A stretch of 64,000 nucleotides of DNA from the NCBI RefSeq assembly GCF_014645735.1, contig NZ_BMMH01000005.1, positions 326,614 to 390,613 on the forward strand, in the 5' to 3' direction. The notes beneath the pieces are model-generated. The model was given only the letters and a program-made list of their open reading frames with translations, ran no database searches and was not told the origin of the DNA. A program made the position numbers and the translations under genes. This document shows, in pieces, positions 59,725-64,000 of this stretch (position 1 is its first letter; every line of letters begins with the position of its first letter). The stretch comes from Nocardia jinanensis. Its GTDB lineage: Bacteria; Actinomycetota; Actinomycetes; Mycobacteriales; Mycobacteriaceae.

Positions 59725-60452
59725 GCGGCGTCGTGGAAGACCAGCCCCAACGTGTGCCGCTCGCCGCTGCGGACGGGAGACACCCCGTGCCTCATCGACG
59801 CCACCGACCATCCCCGCACCGACTTCACCGGCCGGTCACGGGTGGTGAAAAGGTACCCGTGACCGCGGTCGATGGTGAACGAACTGCCACGGGACTGGGC
59901 GCGGGGCCGCTGCTCGACGAGCAGGAACTCCCCGCCGGTATGGTCGACGCCGGGGTCGTTCAGATTGATCACCACCTGCAACGGGAACACCAGGTCGCCG
60001 TACAGATCGCGATGCAGGGCATTCCAATCGCCCGCGCCGTATTTCAGCAGGATCGCGGTGGATCTGCGTTGCCCGGCGTCGTGGCACATCTGCAGCCATT
60101 CGTCGAGGGTGTCCGGCCAGGGTGCCGTGCGCCCGAGCCGCTGCCACCACCCCCGGGCGATCGGCAGCAGTCGCGGATACAGCGCCTGTTCGAGCCGTTC
60201 GACGGGTTCGGGATAGGGCCGGTGGAAGTACTTGTACTCACCTGCCCCGAATCGGTGTCGCGCCATATCGACGGTGCTGCGGAACAGCTGCTCGTCGCGG
60301 TAGAGGGAGCGGATCTCGGTGGTTTCGGCGTCGGTCAGCAACCGAGGCAGCCCGGCGCCGCCGAGGTCGTCGACTTCGGCGGCGATGGCGTCCCAGTCGG
60401 CGGCTTCGACCCGTTCGCGCCAAGGATCGATGATGTCGTTGCCAGTCCTCAT
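59721..60452 (-). CDS. 2-oxoglutarate/Fe(II)-dependent oxygenase
   Basis: 243 residues from ATG 60452, overlapping the Ogt stop. Iron ligands are visible as HRD (His147, Asp149 in NALHRDLYGD) and a distal His222, followed by Arg228/Arg232 for 2-oxoglutarate (SMRHGVSPVRSGERHTLGL). The double-stranded beta-helix strand VFPLQVVINLNDPG lies between. Position between Ogt and an Ada domain suggests an AlkB-like role in oxidative dealkylation of DNA, but the sequence is closer to prolyl-hydroxylase-like oxygenases than to AlkB itself. Confidence 0.87.
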   Translation of the reverse strand: MRTGNDIIDPWRERVEAADWDAIAAEVDDLGGAGLPRLLTDAETTEIRSLYRDEQLFRSTVDMARHRFGAGEYKYFHRPYPEPVERLEQALYPRLLPIARGWWQRLGRTAPWPDTLDEWLQMCHDAGQRRSTAILLKYGAGDWNALHRDLYGDLVFPLQVVINLNDPGVDHTGGEFLLVEQRPRAQSRGSSFTIDRGHGYLFTTRDRPVKSVRGWSVASMRHGVSPVRSGERHTLGLVFHDAA

Positions 60453-61069
60453 ATGGCGGCCTCCAGATGCAGCAGGGTGGTTTTCGCGTCCAGGCCACCG
60501 ATATAGCCACCCAGCCCACCGTCGGAGCGCACCACTCGGTGGCACGGCACCACGACGGGAAGCGGGTTGGTCGCGCACGCGGTGCCGACGGCGCGAACGG
60601 CTCGGGGGTTGCCGACGGACTCGGCGACCTGTTTGTAGGTGGCGGTGTGTCCGTAGCCGATGTGTGGGAGGTAGTGCTGGACCGTTTGCCGGAATCCGGC
60701 CGACAGGGAGTAGTCCAGCGGTAGTTCGAATACTCGCCGGTGTCCGGTGAAGTATTCGTCGAGCTGCCGTGCCGGACCGTCGAGCCGGCTCGGCATCCGC
60801 AGGACGCGGGGGCTGATCTTCGCGGCGAGGGCATCGAGTACCCGGTCGAACTGCTCGCTGTGGTAGGCGACCCGGATCAGTCCGCGTTCGGTCGACGCGA
60901 GCAGCAGCGTCCCGACCGGGGAGTCGACGGTGCGGTAGGCGATATCAACCAGTCCGTCGCGCTGGGCCCGATGTTCGAGCTGTTCATGAAGGCGTGCCAG
61001 GGCGTCGGGGGCGATCGGAAACAGGGCGTCCACGCCGCGGTCCCGCGGGCTATTTTTCCTCGTGTCCAC
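60449..61069 (-). CDS. ogt: methylated-DNA--protein-cysteine methyltransferase
   Basis: 206 residues from GTG 61069, overlapping the sigma gene by 20 bases. The suicide Cys is in VVVPCHRVVRSDGGLGGY (about 176), and the DNA-binding helix region is YGHTATYKQVAESVGNPRAV. An N-terminal helical arm (residues 1-40) precedes the Ogt N-domain. It transfers alkyl groups from O6-alkylguanine. It is the third gene of the repair operon; a second Ogt is encoded first at 61612. Confidence 0.94.
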   Translation of the reverse strand: MDTRKNSPRDRGVDALFPIAPDALARLHEQLEHRAQRDGLVDIAYRTVDSPVGTLLLASTERGLIRVAYHSEQFDRVLDALAAKISPRVLRMPSRLDGPARQLDEYFTGHRRVFELPLDYSLSAGFRQTVQHYLPHIGYGHTATYKQVAESVGNPRAVRAVGTACATNPLPVVVPCHRVVRSDGGLGGYIGGLDAKTTLLHLEAAI

Positions 61070-61568
61070 GGGGTTCTCCTTTCTGTGTTCCGCCCGCTGT
61101 CAAACGTTGTCGTAATTTGCCGATTCCGTCGGCTGCGGCCCTGCGGACCGCCGCCGGGGCGCTGCCCGTCAGCGCCGCTGTCTCCACATGCGAGAGACCA
61201 CCGAAGTAGTGGTAGGCGACGGCGAGGCGCTGCCGATCCGGCAGAGCCGCCACCTCAACCCATAGGGCAGTGTCATCGGCCTCCGGGTCACGGCGGTCCG
61301 GCTCCACCTCAGGCAATGTCTCGGTCGGCACGGCCGATCGACGGCGCGCACGGGTCACGTCGATTGCCTTGCGTTGGGCCACTCGCACTAGCCACGCCTC
61401 GACATTGGTGTCCTCCGACAGCCCGTCCCATGCCCGCAACGCCGCAAGGAAGGTCTCCGACCAGGCATCATCGGCATCAGGGCCCGGGCCGAGCACCGCG
61501 CGGCACACCCGCAGCACGGTCGCTCCGTGCTGTTCGACAGCCCGCTCGAAGGGGATCATCACAGTCAT
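61050..61568 (-). CDS. ECF-type sigma factor
   Basis: 172 residues from ATG 61568; the longer upstream frame is a shadow. Region 2 is seen as DDAWSETFLAALRAWDGL plus EAWLVRVAQRKAIDVTRARRR (about 32-75), and region 4 as LPDRQRLAVAYHYFGGLS and AAVRRAAADGIGKLR (about 111-155). No anti-sigma gene is adjacent. Being inside an Ogt/2OG-oxygenase/Ada operon, it probably directs expression of the alkylation response, replacing the AraC-type activator part of Ada (inference). Confidence 0.88.
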   Translation of the reverse strand: MTVMIPFERAVEQHGATVLRVCRAVLGPGPDADDAWSETFLAALRAWDGLSEDTNVEAWLVRVAQRKAIDVTRARRRSAVPTETLPEVEPDRRDPEADDTALWVEVAALPDRQRLAVAYHYFGGLSHVETAALTGSAPAAVRRAAADGIGKLRQRLTAGGTQKGEPRGHEEK

Positions 61569-61611
61569 CGCAGAGTAGACGCGCCGCAGCACGAGAGTGT
61601 GAGTATCTGGG

Positions 61612-62127
61612 TCAGAACAACCGTGCAGCCCGCACCGCGACCGGCTCCTCCAACTCCAGCAGCCGCCGTTTGCGGTGCAGGCCCGCCGCGTATCCGACCA
61701 GCTTGCCGCCCGCGCCGACCACCCGATGACAGGGGATGAACACCAGCAGCGGATTACCGCCGACAGCCCGCCCGACCCGCTGCGCCAGCCCCCGATCCCC
61801 GAGCTGTTCGGCGAGGTGGCCGTAGGTGACCGTGTCACCGAATGCGATCTCACGGAGCATCGCCCAGACCCTTTCCTCGAACTCGTCGCCCGAGGTCGCC
61901 AATGGCACATCGAAATCGCGGCGCTCGCCGGCGAGATACTCACCGAGCTCGGCATGTGCCGTCCTGAGCACAGGGATCTGCGCGAGCTCGACCTTCTCCC
62001 CTGATCGTGCCGGCTCGGGTCGGGGCCCTCGACCGGACAGATAGCAGCCGGTCAAGGCGTCGCCGTCGGTCACGAAGGTAGCCATGCCGAGTTCGGTCGC
62101 TCCCTGCGCATACCTGATATCGGTCAC
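61612..62127 (-). CDS. methylated-DNA--protein-cysteine methyltransferase (second copy)
   Basis: 171 residues from GTG 62127 with AAGGAG 7 bases upstream. The Cys motif FIPCHRVVGAGGKLVGYAAG (Cys133), the arginine-finger-like region FGDTVTYGHLAEQLGDRG and the FEERVWAML helix make a complete Ogt. It shares only the active-site pattern with the copy at 60449, so it is a distinct subtype. It is the first gene of the operon, 43 bases before the sigma gene. Direct repeats lie just upstream. Confidence 0.93.
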   Translation of the reverse strand: MTDIRYAQGATELGMATFVTDGDALTGCYLSGRGPRPEPARSGEKVELAQIPVLRTAHAELGEYLAGERRDFDVPLATSGDEFEERVWAMLREIAFGDTVTYGHLAEQLGDRGLAQRVGRAVGGNPLLVFIPCHRVVGAGGKLVGYAAGLHRKRRLLELEEPVAVRAARLF

Positions 62128-62148
62128 GTCGCTACTCCTTTCCCGGGA

Positions 62149-62188
62149 TGTCACCGGGTAGATGTTTCCTGCACTGTCACCGGGTAGA
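62149..62188. repeat. tandem TGTCACCGGGTAGA repeats upstream of repair operon
   Basis: The 14-mer TGTCACCGGGTAGA occurs at 62149-62162 and 62175-62188, 26 bases apart; a looser third copy (CCGGGTGGATG) follows near 62198. They start 22 bases upstream of the Ogt GTG start, within the divergent intergenic region, and may be promoter/operator elements for the operon, possibly read by its own sigma factor. Confidence 0.5.
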
Positions 62189-62320
62189 CGAACAACCGCC
62201 GGGTGGATGTGAGGTCGTTGCGGCGATCGCGTCGAGACCTCACACACCGGCGACGCCGTGCGACTTCTCTTCAGCCGCACAGAATGCGGTCGGCATCACC
62301 GACACGGAGGAGCCGCAACG

Positions 62321-62530
62321 ATGAGCAGCAACAAGAACCTCGTCAACGAGTACTACACCGCGATCTGGAGCAACAACTACGAGCCCGACACGATCCGCGA
62401 ACTGACCACCCACGACCTTCTGTGGCGTTACCCGATGCACGGCGAACCACAAAGTCTTCTTCAGCGGAGTCCGCGACGGCAAGTTCGCCGAGGAGCTACC
62501 TGGCCGAACAGGGCTTCATGTATCGGGTGA
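62321..62530 (+). pseudogene. frameshifted/truncated NTF2-like (SnoaL) protein gene
   Basis: ATG 62321 has CGGAGGAG upstream. The first 45 residues (MSSNKNLVNEYYTAIWSNN..., ending LLWRYPMHGE) match the N-terminal half of NTF2-like proteins. The frame then turns low-complexity (SLLQRSPRRQVRRG) and stops. Another frame continues as KVFFSGVRDGKFAEELPG, which looks like the true continuation, so a small indel near 62450 is likely. The 3' part of the gene is missing. It is divergent from the repair operon. Confidence 0.5.
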
Positions 62531-62622
62531 CACGACTGTTGGATTTCCAATTTCGGCTGCTCACTGTCCTTGGGGCGGTGCTGGACATCCATATCGGACA
62601 CCAGGTTCGGGAGGCGCTCGAA

Positions 62623-63612
62623 TCAGTCATGCGATATGTACTGCGGGATCCTGCGCAGTTCACGCAGGTATTTGAACCGTTCGACCGCGCCTGATGTCGC
62701 GTTTTCGCTCAGGCCTGTATCCGAGAGTGCGGAGTGGAGCTGGGCGACGTCGACTCGGTCCAGGGCTGCCAGGATCTCTGGCTGCAAGTCTTCGCCTTTG
62801 CCTGCCCACAGCTCGAGGAAGTCGGATGACATCGGCACCTCGAACGGATCGAACGACTCGGGAAAAGCGCGGCCGTGGTCGATGGCGAGCAGGTCGAACG
62901 TGCCATCGTCGTGGTACACGGTGCGGAAGTTCGCGGGGCGGCGGTCCAGATTCCCCATGATGTAGTCGAGCACGCCAACCTGCTGCTGCTGAGGCTTGCC
63001 GTACTCGCGGGCCGCGCGCCCGGGTCCTGATTCGACGAACTGCTGAATCATGCCGGAGCCGGTGCGGCCGCTCTCCATGCCTGCCACTCCTGCTGTCCGG
63101 GCAGTCGGCGGAATCCGGCCGAAGCCCAGTGCCTCGTCGAGGCGATATGCCGAGACTTCCCGGTCCGTCTGTGCGCCCCGATACGGCCGGAAATGGAACA
63201 ACCCGTCGTAGTTCTCGCCCGCTTCGGGTTTGTAGATATTCAACTCCCCATCGGTCGAGCGCATCTTCCGAATCGAGACGCTGGAGGCTTCGCGGACGTC
63301 CTTCAGCATCTCGTCGCTGAACCTGACGTCGGTATCCAATCGACGTTCAGCCATGGCCGTTTCGACTGCGGTGGGCTGATAGTGCCGGACGCCGACCGGG
63401 TCCGGGCGCGGCCACATCTGACCCTCGGGGAGCTGCCAGAGAATGTGTGAGCCCCCGTGAGCGCGTTCGATTCGGTAAGCGCCCTCACACATGAGACCGC
63501 CAGTGGTTCGGTAAAAATGAACGAGCGCCTGCGCGGCCTGCTCCGCCTTCTCCCCCAAACCCATGGCCAAACGGCGTGTGACAGAGCCGAGAAGACTTCC
63601 GCCATCACTCAC
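62623..63612 (-). CDS. protein-kinase-fold protein (PI3/4-kinase or Fam20C-like)
   Basis: 329 residues from GTG 63612 (no good SD; ATG 63564 is an alternative). Kinase-like landmarks in order: Lys in GELNIYKPEAGENYDG (about 125), AYRLDEALGFGRIPP (about 152), the catalytic loop YIMGNLDRRPANFRT (about 217) and the metal loop LLAIDHGRAFPE (about 240). This order matches atypical bacterial kinases related to phosphatidylinositol kinases. The N-terminal about 90 residues are not recognised. No partner antitoxin or toxin is seen. It lies directly downstream of transposase debris, so its native 5' context may be lost. Confidence 0.6.
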   Translation of the reverse strand: MSDGGSLLGSVTRRLAMGLGEKAEQAAQALVHFYRTTGGLMCEGAYRIERAHGGSHILWQLPEGQMWPRPDPVGVRHYQPTAVETAMAERRLDTDVRFSDEMLKDVREASSVSIRKMRSTDGELNIYKPEAGENYDGLFHFRPYRGAQTDREVSAYRLDEALGFGRIPPTARTAGVAGMESGRTGSGMIQQFVESGPGRAAREYGKPQQQQVGVLDYIMGNLDRRPANFRTVYHDDGTFDLLAIDHGRAFPESFDPFEVPMSSDFLELWAGKGEDLQPEILAALDRVDVAQLHSALSDTGLSENATSGAVERFKYLRELRRIPQYISHD

Positions 63613-63670
63613 CGGGAGACTCGGGAAATTCAGCCCGCAATCCTTTCCCGTGTGAGGTCCAGACGGATGG

Positions 63671-64000
63671 TCATGTCCAAGCGAAAGCTGCCGCAGGGGT
63701 TGATGTTGGACTCAGGGCGCGGCGTTCGTTGTCGCCGACCAGCTGGACCGACGCACGCAACTCGACCGGGCACACCTCCTCAGCCAACCAGCCGGTCAGC
63801 TGGTCCTCGTCGCTGACAGCGAAATCCCGGAACCCGAAAGCGGCACGAACCTGGGCACGGTGATACTCGATCGTGCGGCCCGACCACCGATACGAGGCGA
63901 ACAGCGCCGGATCGACCTTCACCTGCTCGGCGACATGGCTCACCACCGCAGGCGGCACCTCCGCCGCCTCGCGAGGAAACCTCGCCTCGATCTCGGAGAA
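63671..64000 (-). mobile_element. Tn3-family transposase fragment (N-terminal DUF4158 domain), 3'-truncated
   Basis: The frame enters from the window edge (FSEIEARFPREAAE, then PPAVVSHVAEQVKVDPALF) and continues through SYRWSGRTIEYHRAQVRAAF to LAEEVCPVELR, the classic N-terminal DUF4158 part of Tn3-type transposases. After about position 63755 the residues no longer fit the family and a stop follows at 63671, so the catalytic DDE region is deleted on this side. No terminal inverted repeat was seen. It is a dead remnant. Confidence 0.75.

Noticed and set aside
62203..62694. Plus-strand ORF overlapping the NTF2-like remnant and the kinase-like gene
   Set aside because: Its 3' half is antisense to the kinase-fold gene and its 5' half is in the wrong frame of the NTF2-like gene.

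Overview
The window is high-GC DNA whose tightly packed operons are full of ATGA and GTGA start/stop overlaps. It carries many CaiB CoA-transferases, acyl-CoA dehydrogenases, hot-dog enzymes and TetR regulators, an AveC-like membrane protein, and Ada/Ogt/ECF-sigma repair genes. This points to a soil actinomycete of the Mycobacteriales (Nocardia, Rhodococcus or a relative). No rRNA, tRNA or CRISPR array was seen. It looks like an accessory catabolic region of a chromosome or large plasmid, with a truncated Tn3-family transposase at the right edge.

Layout. 1-7.2 kb (minus strand): two amidohydrolases, each followed by a tiny gene (one running off the window, one with a one-base frameshift), a CaiB CoA-transferase, a GMC oxidoreductase and a MaoC hydratase. 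7.3-11.2 kb: a Rossmann reductase, then a thiolase/acyl-CoA dehydrogenase pair divergent from a TetR gene across four AGTACT boxes. 11.3-16.1 kb: AveC-like protein and TetR, MaoC and thioesterase, epimerase and aldo/keto reductase. 16.2-32.1 kb: a molybdenum-hydroxylase operon (2Fe-2S, FAD, enoyl-CoA hydratase, Mo subunit, SDR, MBL hydrolase, CoxG), a sodium/solute symporter with its DUF485 partner, an AMP-forming CoA ligase, alcohol and aldehyde dehydrogenases, a TetR regulator and XdhC. 32.3-42.6 kb: a GntR-controlled set with an MHS transporter, acyl-CoA dehydrogenase, ADP-forming acyl-CoA synthetase, SCP2-like protein, alpha/beta hydrolase, FadJ-like fusion and aldehyde dehydrogenase, followed by 0.8 kb of decayed genes. 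43.4-53.4 kb: two operons diverging from an IclR gene (TcuA-like flavoprotein, MHS transporter and aldehyde dehydrogenase one way; CoA-transferase, citryl-CoA-lyase-like protein and aconitase the other). 53.5-59.3 kb: thioesterase, thiolase-like protein, SDR with TetR, hydrolase with LysR. 59.4-62.1 kb: a five-gene DNA-alkylation operon. 62.3-64 kb: a broken NTF2-like gene, a kinase-like protein and the transposase fragment.

How the genes work together. Three systems stand out. (1) A 21-bp operator, with core ACTAA-N6-TTAGT, occurs five times. It ties the Mo-hydroxylase operon, the symporter, the CoA ligase, the TetR/XdhC promoter and a thiolase 24 kb away into one probable TetR regulon. Its gene content resembles a furoate/furfural-type pathway (inference). 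(2) The IclR cluster encodes enzymes that could convert tricarballylate to cis-aconitate, then citrate, citryl-CoA, and finally acetyl-CoA plus oxaloacetate, with a matching transporter (inference from family assignments). (3) The alkylation operon combines two Ogt proteins, a 2OG-Fe(II) oxygenase, an ECF sigma factor and a stand-alone Ada zinc domain that lacks the methyl-accepting cysteine.
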